Positions 11,557 to 24,529 are shown, counted from the stretch's first letter. The stretch is DNA of 64,000 bases from Lineus longissimus (GCF_910592395.1 NC_088311.1:2422501-2486500); one strand, 5' to 3'. Numbers and translations: made by a program. The notes: a model not told the origin generated them from the letters alone.

Positions 11557-13895
11557 AATGCATCAGTCTTCATACACATTGAGAAGGACTAAAAAGGGAT
11601 TAAACTTAAATACTGAATTTAATAAGAGTTAAGATTATATTTTGCAAAACAAAATACTTTAACAAAGTTCCAGCTGACTTGTTTCCGGTTGGATTATCAT
11701 AATTAGCTGGCTTAATCAACCGTGGCAAATGTTTAGCCCACTGTTTTACTTGGAAGAAAGGTCGTCATATACCATACCTTCAGACAAAAGTTATGATCTC
11801 AAAATATCCAATCTGGTATTTATGCCCATCAAATGGAATATGCTTGCGATTCCTGTACACCCCATGCGACCTCCGGCAAGTAATGAATAGCCTATTTAAA
11901 GTTTAAACAGCCTGAGGCATTGGATTGGGTGAAAAAACTATAATGAAAGTTCACAGAGTAAAGCATTGAACATTTTAAATATAATGCTTATATTCAATTA
12001 CATTTTGCAATTATCGCCCAATCTTTGATAGAGTATTATGTGCACAAAACATGTCACTGAAGACAGTTTTAGGTCACACACACCCATGGGTCATTGCGTT
12101 TTAAGTACCCACTTTATAACTGATTTTTATTCAAATTTTGAATTGAAATTGAACTTTCACATTGTTGCTCTATCTACTCTGACTGAGATTGGTAACAAAA
12201 TCAACATTTTCCTGCTCTCCATCAACAGTCCCCACACAGACAACAATCTGGAAAAATCTGCACAATACTGGGGATTATACTTTTGACCATAACAGTAACT
12301 CAATGGACCGAAATGAAGAAAGTAGTGTCATCTCTTTCACTGTTGAATTGAGACAAATTTCCCACCCATTTTAATTGACAAGACAATATTCAATGATCCT
12401 TGCTAAAAAACCCAAGGAGGCACTCTAAGTCTGAACAGGTTAAGTGAAGAGTCCACAAAACACAAAGGCTTTTGTCCAAAGTTACTACCCAGAACCAGGT
12501 TTAAAACAAAGCACATTCATTCCAAAATTCCAACCAGTTGGACACACTTCTTAACAATGGGACATTATTACATTCATTGTTTTTGAATAAACACAAATAA
12601 TGACCATGAATAATGTAAACAATACAGAGAACTCTCAATAAGATAAATGATCCTATTCATACATTTAACACTAAAATTCCCTGCTTGCACAAAGCACACG
12701 CCAGCTTTATATAATGGTCAATTTTCTGTTATGTAACTTAACAAGGCAGATGCTTCATGCATCTTTAATAGACGCTAATTTCTATTCTGCTATGTCCTTT
12801 GTTGGGTTTAATTTAAGCCTCGACATGGTTTTTAACACTGTTTTGTGACTTGACATGTGCCTGGTTATGTAACTGGCCTGTGCTGCCAATTAAATGAGTT
12901 CATTATTGATACTGAATAAAGAAGTGAATTGTCACTGAATAATTCACGAAAATATATAACAAGTTTTCTGGTTTACAAAAAGTTACACCAACTGGATTAG
13001 AAATATTATCTAACTCAAACATCTGTGTTGGAACTGATGACTCATTTTAGGGTCCACAGAAGGTTCATACTGTAATTGAAAAAGTGCCCTTGCCATTAAA
13101 GGGTTAATGACTACATTTTGATACAAAAGAAAATGGTTTTCAGAGTCGAAACTGGAAAAGTCACCTCAGCCCACTCCATATTTACCAAGTCAATTCAACA
13201 AGTTTTTCAACAAAGGAAAAACCATCGCAACTCTGCCGCCTCATGGCTGACTGAGTCTCGCACACTTCTCGCGTCGATTGAAAGCCAATAATCAACTACC
13301 TGAGGCAACAAATTTATTCAAATATATATGAGAGAAAATTATACAGGAACAAATAGAGTATATTTGATATCACATCTTACCATCATTTTATGTATACCTA
13401 TGCTATTAAAGTGCAAATTGTCTGGGACAAAGTAAATTTGGCAAATACCATATAGCCGGGGTATTTCCATATTTTATTGCCAAAAAAGTACAGGCATCTG
13501 AAACCCAAGTGTTTTTCTATCAGAATTTTGAACATGGGTTAGCCTGTCATGCCTGTGGCATTTCACCATGTTTACCCAGTCGAACTCAAGAATTCTTTCT
13601 TTTTTCTTATTTATTTTGTCCACAAATTACTTAGGTCCTCAAAGCTTTATGATATTTGTATTTAATAAGAATATTATTTGTTCTGAGTTGTCTGTTTGCT
13701 TAAATACGTTTTGAAATAGAGCCGGGATTAGTATGAACTGCTTGATTAAGTAAGGTTAGCTACATTTTGAAAGGCCCCTTGGGTCCAAGTCATGGATCTC
13801 ACTGATCAGATTCCAGCCACCCTGGGACCCTTTTTAACTGAAGTCTTTGGATCCCTTGTATTGAGAAATGTATCTTTAAACGTGAATCAAAAGCT

Positions 13896-13913
13896 TGCTG
13901 TGGGAGGATGGAT
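13896..13913 (+). repeat. 18 bp repeat shared with 34095-34112
   Basis: TGCTGTGGGAGGATGGAT occurs here and again at 34095, in the same orientation. The flanks do not obviously align, though both copies lie in open frames reading AVGGWI. It may be the visible core of a decayed dispersed repeat. Confidence 0.35.
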
Positions 13914-15137
13914 TGAATTTATGAAAATATCTCGAACATATAGTCGTCTAAGGCCGAGTTATTTCAAACATTTTCAAAAGAAAGAGGTAATTTAGCACCA
14001 ACCTGCACAAGAACATGTGAGTGAAGGCCAGAAGATTGCAACAGATCATTTAAAGGAGGAATTTAAAGAAAGAAAGTTTATGACTGGCCTTGGTACTGTA
14101 TTTTAAAGATCAAATCGTATAATTTACTCACAACTTTTTCCAAGAACGATAGGTAATGATGATTACCAAATTATTATCAGTCCCTGTTCTGGCTTTTATT
14201 CAAGATTTATGAGAGTTACAAGACAAGATTTTTGAATTTGAAACACCTGACACCAAATTCCAATTCAAAGTTGCCCTTAGTTGCTTGTTTATGAGTGTAC
14301 TTTAAGCCGCTTACTACAATGCCTACATATAGGAGCAAGAACCATAGGCTTGTGCCACACCCATCTTATTCTAAGATCTCATTCAATTTCAAATATCAAT
14401 CTGGTCTCGTGGTCGCTATAATCTGGGAATTCATTTAAAATAGCCTCAATATCAAGTTGACGACACAGCAGGGTTAGTGAGTGCAAACTTGCCCATTAAA
14501 ATACGTCACTCAAACTATCATTGCTCTATCCACAATGAAAATAAAGCTTTGCATAGAACCGTGACAATTTCTTGAAATTTAATGAAATGTTTAGGAAACT
14601 TTTCACATAAAACTCAACGCGGACACAATAGGCACCTGAAAGGTGAAATACTGGTTAACCATTGACATTGTATGTAAGTCTATCATAACCCACAGGGATT
14701 TCTTCAATGTCTACAAAGACACCTTGGATTGAAATCAGAATCACGCTAGGTGCTCACAGAACCGAGCCCGCAATAACCTACAATGGTGTCTTTTTACCAG
14801 TGATGTCTTCGATAATCGGACAAGGCGCCCAGCACAGACTTGCTATGCGGCATTCATTACTCGCCAAAACAACTACCCCGCCAAGTTCAATGAGTGCATG
14901 TCTAAAAATGGCCGACCCACTTATGAATCATGACATAGTTTGAACATCTCCTGTACTGTGCATACAGTCACTACAGTCAATGATAAATCTCCCAAAGCAA
15001 AATACTCTGCATACCAACAATAGGTAAGGTTCCATCAAGTGTCATTTTAAAGGCACAAGGTCAGAAACCATGAAAATCTGTCTGTGATGAGGATATTTTC
15101 AAGCAAACCCCTTCCCCTAACCCACCTCACTCACATG

Positions 15138-15171
15138 CCCCCCCCCCCCCCAACACTGCACACACACACAA
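15138..15171 (+). repeat. C14 homopolymer followed by CA repeat
   Basis: Fourteen consecutive C (15138-15151) are followed within eight bases by about six CA units (15159-15170). This is a simple repeat, prone to length change. Confidence 0.85.
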
Positions 15172-17434
15172 GCTGATGGCAGTAAACAAACAATGCATTT
15201 TCAAATGACAAAACGTGTCGCTTTCAATTGGCGGCAGTTGTATTGTGACATCCTCCAGCATCTAATAGCGGCATGACGAGGGTGATTCTTCGCTAATGTC
15301 ATCACGAGAACACAGATGATGCCGGCAGTAACCAATGCAGATATAGATTAAATTTTAACAAGGATGAGATAATTCATCACGATGCAATTTATCACTGATT
15401 ATCGTCCTATTAAAGAACTTAATAAAATTATCATACGAAACTGCAAATAAATCTTACACGTTGATTGAGCAATGGAGATTTCAATTAAATGGAACAGATT
15501 AATTCATCCTCGCAGGAAAAATATCAATTTAATTTGCCCGGCTTCTATATTCATTGAAAGGATGTAGTGAAATGGTGTGACCTCAGCTCCCTGCATCTAC
15601 CAAGCCGACCAATAGTCATATTTTTTGCTTGCATTCAGATGATGTCAATTGAAATTGATATTAAGGGATTTACTCATATGGAGACTTGTGGTGGCCTTTT
15701 TGATTAAAATGTTTTTTAAAGTTGGCAAACAGAGTCGTCTGATGGTTGTGTGAGAGGACGATGGGCTGAAGGTGAAATGAACAATATGCAGAGAGATGCA
15801 TCAATCACTTTAAAAGTCTTGCAATTCATTTTCTTGATTCCAAGAGTAGGGTTTCCTGCCATTTACACTGTCACAGTTCTCACAACAAAAACTAGAGTTA
15901 AATTTTGCAACTTTTATCCATGGACGCCTAGACTAAACAAGTTAAATAGCTGGGTTTAAGTTCCACTTGATTAATAGGCTTCAGTCTGAACTGCATCTTC
16001 CGAAGCCACACACACTGGTACACACATGCAAGGTGCACCCTGTAACAAATTAACGCTGATGTGGGGGTAAAAAGGTTAATGATGGATAACTCACACTATC
16101 ATCAAACCAGGCTGTACCTGTAAATGATGGGACCAGGTTTAGTAATATCAATTTTACAGTTTCAGAACATCGAACTTCCACTTTAAGGCACATTTCATGA
16201 CAAGCCGGTGACACCAAGTGTACATTTTGGACACTTAATGCACAGTCAAGTACAGGAAAATATGCTCAAGTTGCATTGGGACAGAATCTAGAAAGTTACA
16301 TTCTAACTTGGCAGTGTGCATGTACATTTTACACATGGAAAATATACAGTTTTGCAAAGTTAACTTGGTGAATTACAGTTTACTTTCTTTCCCAGCTGGC
16401 ACAGTTTCTTCACCTTAATTGAAAAGTTACATTTGCACAAGCTGAACATTTGCTTTTAGTTGCAAGGGCCACATGTCGAATTTAAACAATTTACCTGGAA
16501 TTACTGGTTTTAAAAGTAAATAAATGCTCTTTTCATGTGCCTTTAACTACCAGTAGGCATGCTCCAGTCCGACTTATCTGGCAGTTGTTTCCATAAATTT
16601 GAGAAATTTGTGAAATTTAAGCCAATTTCAAAATGATTGGTCACTCCTGTTATGAGAGGAAATCCACAGACCAGCACAGAAAATTATCTCTACAGCCATC
16701 TGTGCCACCTTATCCTACGGTTTCATTTTCACAGTTGTTTCAATAAATTATTAAGTTCCCACACTTAAAACCTATTCAAAATGACTGGTCAGTTGAGATA
16801 GAGAAGTACGGCCAGCAGAACTGACCGGCTGACCATCTGTGAGTTTGGATCCAATCCTTTTGTTCTTAGAACTCCCAGCTTCATCAATGAGCAAAATTCT
16901 ATTGTGAGGAGTTCATTTCACGATTTGCACCTCAAATCCCCTCTGGTCAGAACAAACAGATGAAGAAGTTAAATTGGTGTGATCGGAATCTGAAAATGTC
17001 CGTGTGTCAGTGCAAGGTCAAAATACGACAATTCGGACAAGTTAATAATGCCCGTGCACGACCAAAGAGGATATCAGACCACATATTTCTCGCCCTTCTC
17101 GCTTAAATGGCGTTTGGAATTCAATATATCTATTTTACAATTTCCCATTAAATACCGCCAACTTCATTGCTCTGTGTGGCCGGTGGCTATGAAACATTAT
17201 CAGACTTTCAATTCCAAGAGTTTGGCCAATAAAAATACAGATGATGAGAATTCTTGGAGTTGCGGTGGTGAAAAAACCATTTCCATGTTGAATTCAAACA
17301 TTTTTTAGCTGTCCAGTGTTCGTTCCAATGCAATTCTGCTTAAGTTATGACTAAAGCTTCTTCAATCTCCACACTGAGCCGATAACAGTAGTCCCTAGTA
17401 CAGCGCAAACTTTTTCCATATCAGCAAATCAACT

Positions 17435-17456
17435 GGGGATGTGGGGTGGGGTGGGG
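17435..17456 (+). other. G-quadruplex motif
   Basis: Four GGGG tracts at 17435-17438, 17443-17446, 17448-17451 and 17453-17456, with loops of 4, 1 and 1 bases. This satisfies the standard four-tract intramolecular quadruplex pattern with short loops, which are the most stable kind. More G-rich sequence follows to about 17485. Confidence 0.7.
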
Positions 17457-17806
17457 TGTGACTTGGAAGTGGATTGGGGTTGGAGTTGAAAGGTCACCTT
17501 ATTTCAATTTGCAAGAACTAAATGACAGCTATTGCTATGTCATTTCTATCTATTGAAGGAAATAACCACCTCAGTTGGAAAAGCATGCTCCAGTGGCATT
17601 AAGTGCACTGGATGTGCCCCATGAAGCCTTTGTTAAACTTTTGTTTTTCATTCCATTGATGATGAATGTTTCATGAACGCCTACAATAGATTTTTGTTTG
17701 CTTGCCTGCATGTTCGAAACAACCACGAACCCACATTCATAAAGAATTAATTTTATTGTTAATCTTAAAAATCAGCTGCAATAGTTCAGGGGTATGGAAT
17801 AAATAT

Positions 17807-17839
17807 TTATTATAACAATGGCAGGGTGTGTTATAATAA
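17807..17839. repeat. perfect 11 bp AT-rich inverted repeat
   Basis: TTATTATAACA and TGTTATAATAA flank an 11-base loop. It could be the core of a small foldback element or chance in AT-rich DNA. Confidence 0.5.
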
Positions 17840-18424
17840 TTAGAATTTATTTTTTGTTGATGGTAATAACCTGGGGATTTGGAACCAGGTGACCAAACAC
17901 AACATATCGTTTCAGCCTGCAATATTGTATAGAAGTGAGTGTCAAATGCACACATTAATGCAGTCAACTTGACTTGATCAGCCAAATATATGCATCAAGG
18001 AAAAAGAGCTTCAATGCTGGCAAAATCCTTTCAACAATTTAAAACCAAATGTTTAATATATGTTTCACAGTGTACATATTGAGAAGTCTCAAGTCTGGTT
18101 CAGCTGAAAGATACCCTATGCGTGCCTGATTAAATAAAACACAGAGTTACTAAGCAACCAGTCATAAACTTGAAATATAGAATAGAAGGGCAGTATAAAG
18201 TCCATTAAAAATTCCAAATGCAAACTCATGCAATCCTGGAGTTGCACTAAGCAAACTATACAGACACTCCTGATGGCACTAACCTTTCCAAATGTAATCA
18301 AAAGAGGGTAATTTTCAAATGAAACATGGTTTTAGCACAGGCAAGGTGCAGGAGGACCCCACTGGTTCAGGACATCCTTGGGACTGACCAATTTGTTCTT
18401 ATTGTAGAGGTCAATCACAGACAA

Positions 18425-18451
18425 AAACCTCTCCTTATAACAGAGAGGTTT
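18425..18451. repeat. perfect 9 bp hairpin
   Basis: AAACCTCTC and GAGAGGTTT face each other around a 9-base loop. Confidence 0.55.
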
Positions 18452-18751
18452 ACAGGAAGCTAGAGCTATAGCAAGAGGGTTAAATCATGCAAACTTGGAC
18501 ACTGATTAAAGTCAAAGAAATTTGAATAATTATCGTCAAAATGGAAATGGACCGGAAAATCCAATGCTTATTCGATAATTAAGCTTCGACCATTTCAATC
18601 AAGAAGTGATGCGTTCATTAATATCTAATGCGCGAGATATGTCATTGACTCTCAAGCTCTTATACTGTAAGATGCAAACATTGATTTTGTATTAATTACC
18701 CACGAATAATCATTGGAAGGTGCAATGTACTTGGTGACTCCATTAACCTAC

Positions 18752-18816
18752 CAGCGCAGGGCTTGACCTTTGTAGTTTTCAAATCCGTTGCAAAATAGGA
18801 AATCCATTGGAGTTAA
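18752..18816 (-). CDS. candidate 65-base exon
   Basis: Minus strand: acceptor AACATTTCTTTAG, then 21 codons reading LTPMDFLFCNGFENYKGQAL and R, two spare bases, and donor GTAGGT. The acceptor is good and the peptide is varied. I could not find a neighbour with a matching phase, so its membership of any gene is open. Confidence 0.25.
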
Positions 18817-20360
18817 CTAAAGAAATGTTTCCTAATTTGAACCTTTGCTAGTATACGTTGAACTATGTCTCCTTACTTTTGGAACAATTTGCTTATTGTT
18901 CAGCACTCCCCCTTTTTGGGCTATTTTGATGCTAGCGATGATGAAGATTCATTCAAAATAGCTACATGAAGGTGTACCCTATTTTGACAGAATTGCAACA
19001 ATAGGCCAAATGGACAGTCATCAAAAGTTAAACATACTTTAAAACAACATCAGGAGCCCTGCAGAGAAGGACCCACTGATTTCATTCACCGAATAATGCC
19101 AAGCACAGACTGACCGTCCACTGCTAAGGACACCAGCTCACCATCACAAGCAATCAAAACCTTTAATTGCAGAGAGAGATGTTTTGCTGAAAGGGCTGCT
19201 GTAATACTGGACACTGGCCATTGTCTCTATGCTACAGAATATTGATTAGTTCACAAGAAATATCCGTTCTTGTAACAGCTCGACCAGCCTGGGGAGGTGC
19301 ACGATATTACGTGGCTGTATGTGTCGTGTACACGCAAACACTTCATGGGCAGGGAAAGCTGTGAGGCTGGACACAGGAAGTGACTGACTGACCATTCATG
19401 ACAACCAGAATAGCATGCAGAGAGAAGACAGGAGGACAATTGACATTACTCCAAATATCAGCACGTGAAGATGACGGCACAATCACCTACACAAACTCAA
19501 TGCATATTGTGCTTTAACAACATGTCACTTGATCTCGGTCCTTGCATGGATAACTTTAGATTTTTTTTAACCTAGAATTTCAAACTCATGAAAAATGGGA
19601 AGAACAAAAGAAATGGCCGCTCGAACCCCTGGAATCCTTAGTGCTGTATAAGTCAACAGGAGATTAAGTTGCTTGTAACTTGGCGGCGAAACTTAAACAT
19701 CACCTTAGTAATATAGCTAGCGCAAAGAAGGTATTTGCATTTGAAATATGGTTTTAAGGAGCGCTTGTTGGAAAGGAAGATAAACAATTGTTGTGCAGAA
19801 TTTCTTTGGTAATTTGATCTCGGTGAAATACATACACAGTGTCTGAAGTTGCCAGTTGAACAAGAGAGGTTTCTGTGAACTCAAGAATCGGTGCTCAGGT
19901 GGAGCTTTTTCTGCAACAGTTTTGCATGCACCTGAGACAATGATAGGCATTTGACAAGGATATTTTAGGGAAACGGTGAAATTTAGGAAGAAATTAAGAC
20001 ATTACCTCGGTAATCTATCATCACCTAGGCTAGGTAACATGTGGGGTCTAGGCCTAAGAACATCACAGTAAGAGGAATACATTAAGTCTATACAAAAGAA
20101 GACAAAGTCATTTTAAGGTGTTTCAAGTTAGCAACTCTAGATAGTAATCACCCTTTGAAGTTCATCCACTGCTGACACACACATGATGTAATGTAGATCA
20201 TCGTTGACCTCATTGGTCATTAGCTTATCTAATAAAGGCCCACTTTACCTGGTTCTGCATGACCCTGTGTAGCCTTCCATCAGCCCTATAGTAACGTCCA
20301 ATCAAAGCAAGATGATGTTATCCACAACAAAATCATTGATCCTAAATCAACCCCCAGTAC
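18817..20360. other. noncoding stretch
   Basis: No convincing gene. A weak minus-strand exon-like piece lies at 19142-19186 (peptide KHLSLQLKVLIACD). Minus frames at 19251-19439 and 19717-19950 show no coding bias. Confidence 0.3.
20049..20056. repeat. TAGGCCTA palindrome (one of six copies)
   Basis: Other copies start at 36073, 42729, 49464, 50792 and 60368. From base composition under one copy would be expected in 64 kb. Several lie inside longer palindromes. Confidence 0.6.
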
Positions 20361-20578
20361 CACTTGATCCGCTATGGGTTAGATTTCCATTCCGAACACA
20401 AGCAAAAGTCAGATATAAATGGGTTAAATGATATATTCTTGATACACCAATCTGATAATGACTTTCCATTAATCACAACATGGATGAATTTGATGGTCAG
20501 TCCGGAATCAATACCAACTTCCCGGAGCCGGTACAGGAGTACCTATTGACGTTATTGGTCCTTCCTGTCTGGATATAA
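20361..20578 (+). other. coding-like patch, frame ambiguous
   Basis: A strong plus-strand acceptor (TAAATCAACCCCCAG) opens a 63-codon frame ending at 20547. A second plus frame starts at an ATG in good Kozak context (CACAACATGG, ATG at 20480), reading MDEFDGQSGINTNFPEPVQE and then YLLTLLVLPVWI before a TAA at 20578. The minus strand is also open over most of the patch. Purine-first codon bias is self-complementary and cannot decide the strand. GC and CpG are above the surroundings. This is either a small exon or an old transposon relic. Confidence 0.3.
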
Positions 20579-20899
20579 CATACAAGTTCCTGGCTACAAA
20601 TCGGGCAACCAACTCTGGTCAATAATTGAAATTTATAGGTGTGGGTTGCAAGACCAAATGACCTTTCTAAAGTGTTTTCAACTCAAGGATTGAAAGTCAA
20701 TCTTCTAGGTCTGGCTTGTAGATTGGTATGGCCAGCTGGAGGCAATAAAACATTTTTTCAAGTCCAAATATTTGTTTCATTTTTTTTTTGCTCAAACTGA
20801 AGAAACCTCATCAGCCCCAAACATTTTGACTTTGAAAATTTTTCAGAATTTTGAACTGATGAATAAGTTCAACAATTTTGGCAGGAAATCCTAATCATG

Positions 20900-21002
20900 C
20901 ATTTTGTCTCCGGATTTTCAACTACACTAACGCAACCACCCCGGTGACGCGACCATTCAACCTCAGTCCCATGAGTGGTCCTGTTACTGGGGTTCCACTG
21001 TA
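20900..21002 (-). mobile_element. pogo/Tigger-like terminus, truncated
   Basis: Read on the minus strand from 21000, the sequence begins CAGTGGAACCCC next to a TA dinucleotide (21001-21002), followed by a GC-rich inner terminus with GGACCACTCATGGGACTGAG and GGTCGCGTCACCGGGG. This matches the general form of animal pogo/Tigger-type ends. The opposite terminus was not found, so the copy is probably truncated. The plus-strand open frame over it (20878-21087) is best read as a by-product. Confidence 0.5.
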
Positions 21003-21080
21003 CTTTATCTTGATGTTCTGGATGTGCTTCCAACTTACACCGTCAGCTGTTGTTACCAACTTCAAAGCAATGTACTTTGA

Positions 21081-21263
21081 AATTTAAAGAGCTGTAGCCA
21101 AAGAGTCTCATGGACTGTGCGTTGGCAGGTGAAGAGGATGGTCAAGATAAACTACACTCAGATGCTGGATGAGAAACAAAAACAGGATCTGCTCACAGAC
21201 TTGGGAAGATGGCATAAAGTAACTCCCCCTGCTCCTCCATCTATGCATTTAAAACTAGGGTAA
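21081..21263 (+). pseudogene. coding-like relic next to a transposon end
   Basis: A plus-strand frame is open for 61 codons between a TGA at 21078 and a TAA at 21261. It contains VSWTVRWQVKRMVKINYTQM, then LDEKQKQDLLTDLGRWHKV, then TPPAPPSMHLKLG, with strong purine-first codon bias. It starts 80 bases from the pogo-like terminus, so it may be decayed transposase or captured sequence. Less clear coding-like text continues to about 21750 with stops. I recognise no transposase motif. Confidence 0.33.
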
Positions 21264-21759
21264 ACTGATGACATATCATATAGCTCCCGATGCTGATATA
21301 AGCTGCATTCTCAGCCTGGTGAACTCAATTCATTGCATTCAAGCATCTAGGCAATGTTACCTTTCTGGTGTCATTATTAGAATGTTAGGGAAAGCAAATT
21401 TCAAGTCTTCTAAAGTTCTTGATCACGACATGCTTACCTTGCCTGTCTTGACCAATGCTTGTTCGAGAAGTTATATGTGGATGAAATGCCTCTCTTCTGT
21501 ATCTTCAAGTGGAGAGTAGCTTACAGTTTGACCAGTGCAAGCTATACTGCCAAGCAAAAACTCTCCTTGAATATGGCTGGAGGAGTTGACCAAAGTCAAA
21601 TGTAATACTTTGGTATCTTTGAGGAGGCAATAATCCAGGAGATGATGAAAAGCTGGACTTGGATTCCTTACAAGAATGAGAAGATTAAAGATAGGGCCCT
21701 TCATCTCTGAGTCCCTTGAAGCAGATGAAGATGCAACTCCTTCAGCAAATCTTGAAGTA

Positions 21760-24110
21760 GTTACACCTGGAATATTGTAGTGGGATTTGCTTGGTTAATT
21801 TCCAAGTTTCCAGGGATTTTGTAATTAAGCAAAAAGGAATATTTGGATACTGATAATACTGGTCAAGTAACTATTAGACGGCACCATCAAATCCTCTTTT
21901 CTAAAATCTTATCCTTGGGTGATTTGCATTAAGATATGACCTCTTCAGGCCTTATTGATTTTAGTTGCTTTTACCTGATGAAAGTAGGCCCTTGAGGGAA
22001 AGCAAACAACCATGGCTGAACTCATCTTAAAAACTTGCTCCGGGTAAATGATACTTTTTATCTTATGGTGTTTCCATATTTCCACCCTTTTTATTCAGAT
22101 ATGCCCAAGGGAGTTGAATTAAGGGACGGAAGGATACACCTTTCCCTCTGTCTTATTTAGTCAGGTTCATCCGGGATCCGTTTCCTTTTTTTAAACGAGG
22201 GATAAATTTGACACCAATTTCCCTTTATTTCTTCTCTTTATAAGCATCTGAAAAAATATCACTGATGGCAATATCCATTGCTTTATTTGGTGTCCCTTTT
22301 CCTTTCATTTTTTTTCAGATGGCCTCCGAGAACACAAAATCCCTTTGTTCAATTTTGCCCCTTTCTTGAAGGTAACATGAGAACAAAGACAACACGGATA
22401 ACCCCAACGATCTGTGCTCAGAAAACATCAGTCTTATACAAACAAGCCTAAGCATCATCCAATTCCCTGACAAATTGAACTTGCACACCCTCTTTTTAAA
22501 AAGAAAACCCACCTCATCAGTGTCTTGTGCCACCTAACCTAGCCTCTTTTACAAGTAATTACAAAGCTAGAAACACTTTCTTCTCAACTTTAACTGCTAA
22601 TGTAACCTAAACATTCTGTGTCGACAGTTGCTGATACCAGACTGATATATTTTTTTCTCTCTAGAAAACCTGCTCCTGCAATTGTATGCAAAAAAGAGTG
22701 TTCAGGTACAAAAGAGCAGATGCGGATGTCAGCTAGGTTGGTTATAACCATGTACACTTATTGCTGTCTAGCTTCTCGCATGTAATATCAGGTCAGCTTG
22801 AAGTCGAATTCAAATTCTAAGAGGGTACAATTGCAGCAAGTTCTTGTCATTTTCCGAATGGATAAGTCAAGGGATTTGGAACAAAGGTAATTTCTTAAAC
22901 CCGCAGAGGATCTTTCTTGATGAGTTTTGTAACAACATTAAGAGCAAAAGCCATCAGATGGTCAGTGCTAAATTGCTTCGGCCAGACTTGTACATGAACT
23001 GTGTTAAGAAGAAGCAAAAGTGGAGCCAAGGGGCCACTTGGATATGTTTGTTTCATCATGTATTCTGAACATATTTACCGTATATTTCTAATGTTCAAGT
23101 CTGGTGGGCAGGAGATGGCTCAAGTGTGTTGTTCAAAACTTGGAGAAATAACAGATGCCTGCTCCCAACAATAAGACACTTTCCTTCATGAGATGGCAAA
23201 ACAGCATCAAATGCTTTTAACTCAGGTTTCATATCAACAACATGGCTGTCAGATTCATATATGGAGTAATGCAAATGAATGTGCAGGAGTCATATGGCAA
23301 AACTGCCCCAGAGTTAGTTCAATGCAGCTATACAGGTCAATCATTTATCTACCCTAACCACGATAGCAATGTTCTCTGGTAAATTTTTCAAGGGCTGAAT
23401 ACCAAAACCAAAACCTATCGATTTAGCTGTATAAAATTCTAAAGGAATATTCCACTCTAGAATTTTATGTAGAAGGAAGTGTTTACGACCTATTGATTAA
23501 AGACTGTGGTCACAAGACTTGGACCCAATCCAATGGACACAAGCATTTAGTCGATGGCTAAATGTTGCCCTGGTGAAGTGGTCGAATTGGCATTGCAAAT
23601 GGTAGGGGGAGAAAAATCTGCAATCAAAATCAGCCTACTGAGAACAAAGTTGTATCTTTTGCCAGCTTTTCTAGTATTTACTTTATTCATCTAAATAAAC
23701 TTTAAACTTGACTGCAATATATGTAAGCGCCCACGGCAGGAAACAAATATTTGCATCTCGGGAAACTTTGAAACGTTTGCCTCTTGAGTCAGCGGTGGTG
23801 GGGCCAAGATAAACACAACCTCAACCTGGCAAAGTCAAAGCTATAAAATACCGATATAAATCTATAATTGTGCATCTTATACATAATCTCGGTGCATAGA
23901 TGTGGAGAACTTAAACTGAGAGCAGCGGATTATGCACTTTGAAGCGGACATTAATGATATTTGGTAGCATCACGAAGCTAGGCTATTGAGAGTGTGTCTG
24001 GTTCCCAAGATGGATATGTATAAATACAAGAATGAAGATGTCTGTCTGTGTTCTTCTAAAAGCTGTCGGTAGGTGGGTGTCAATACACCATCACACAAGA
24101 GAGACTAGCC
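21760..24110. other. noncoding stretch
   Basis: Nothing specific. GTGCCACCTAACC at 22526-22538 shares GCCACCTAACC with 7099-7109. Confidence 0.35.
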
Positions 24111-24113
24111 TCC

Positions 24114-24525
24114 GGACTGTATCAGAAGGGCTTTTATTTGAAACCTGGTAGAGCAAAGATAAAATTGACCAAACTATTTGTAGCTTTAAAAATAATCAAC
24201 ACCAACATATCACTCTAATTTCTTTGGTATATTAGTAGGTTGGTCCTAAAAGACATTCTTATATTCCTCAAAATACATTCTAATTGTGATTTTAATTTTG
24301 AGATTTCAATGAAATTGATATTGAAATATCGAATTTGAATAAATTAGTTATAACATCAGAATTGGCAAACCAAATATTTTAGAATATATTTTGTGACCAA
24401 CATGATAATAAAGCGAAGGAATTAGAGTGATATGTTGGTGTTTATCAATTTTAAAGCTACAAATAGTTTGGTCAATTTGTCTTTTTGCTACCAGTTTCTA
24501 AATGAAAGCCTAATTGATCCAGTCC
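24114..24525. mobile_element. long foldback (MITE-like) element with ~130 bp inverted arms
   Basis: Left arm 24114-24245 and right arm 24395-24525 are inverted copies around a 149-base AT-rich spacer. The arms share perfect blocks such as TTGACCAAACTATTTGTAGC and AACACCAACATATCACTCTA, with a few small indels elsewhere. The outer ends are GGACTGTATC and GATCCAGTCC. The spacer itself has local dyad symmetry (ATTTCAAT...ATATTGAAAT). No coding sequence and no clear target duplication were found. This fits a non-autonomous DNA element; if transcribed it would form a long hairpin RNA. Confidence 0.85.
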
Positions 24526-24529
24526 AGGC

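Larger units (their letters stand above)
11560..18750. other. noncoding stretch with scattered splice-like signals
   Basis: No convincing gene. Weak minus-strand exon-like pieces occur at 13381-13421, 14132-14183 and 18030-18130, but their phases do not chain. The AT-rich, homeodomain-core-rich stretches at 15290-15700 and 18530-18720 contain many TAAT/ATTA and ATTGAT strings and could be enhancers. A 14-base C run and a short CA repeat lie at 15138-15171. Confidence 0.3.

Noticed and set aside
13097-13110. TTAAAGGGTTAA as a solo piggyBac-like end.
   Set aside because: Only seven bases match the terminus at 53897-53907 and the CAGGAGC part is missing.
16089-16570. Several minus-strand micro-exons (VQPGLMI, ISRTGACLL, LCKCNFSIK).
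   Set aside because: All shorter than 35 bases with phases that do not chain; indistinguishable from chance.
20878-21087. Plus frame containing SPMSGPVTG, first thought to be an IPT/TIG domain.
   Set aside because: The same bases read on the minus strand form a pogo/Tigger-like terminus beginning CAGTGGAACCCC, and the peptide after GPVTG does not continue as a TIG fold.
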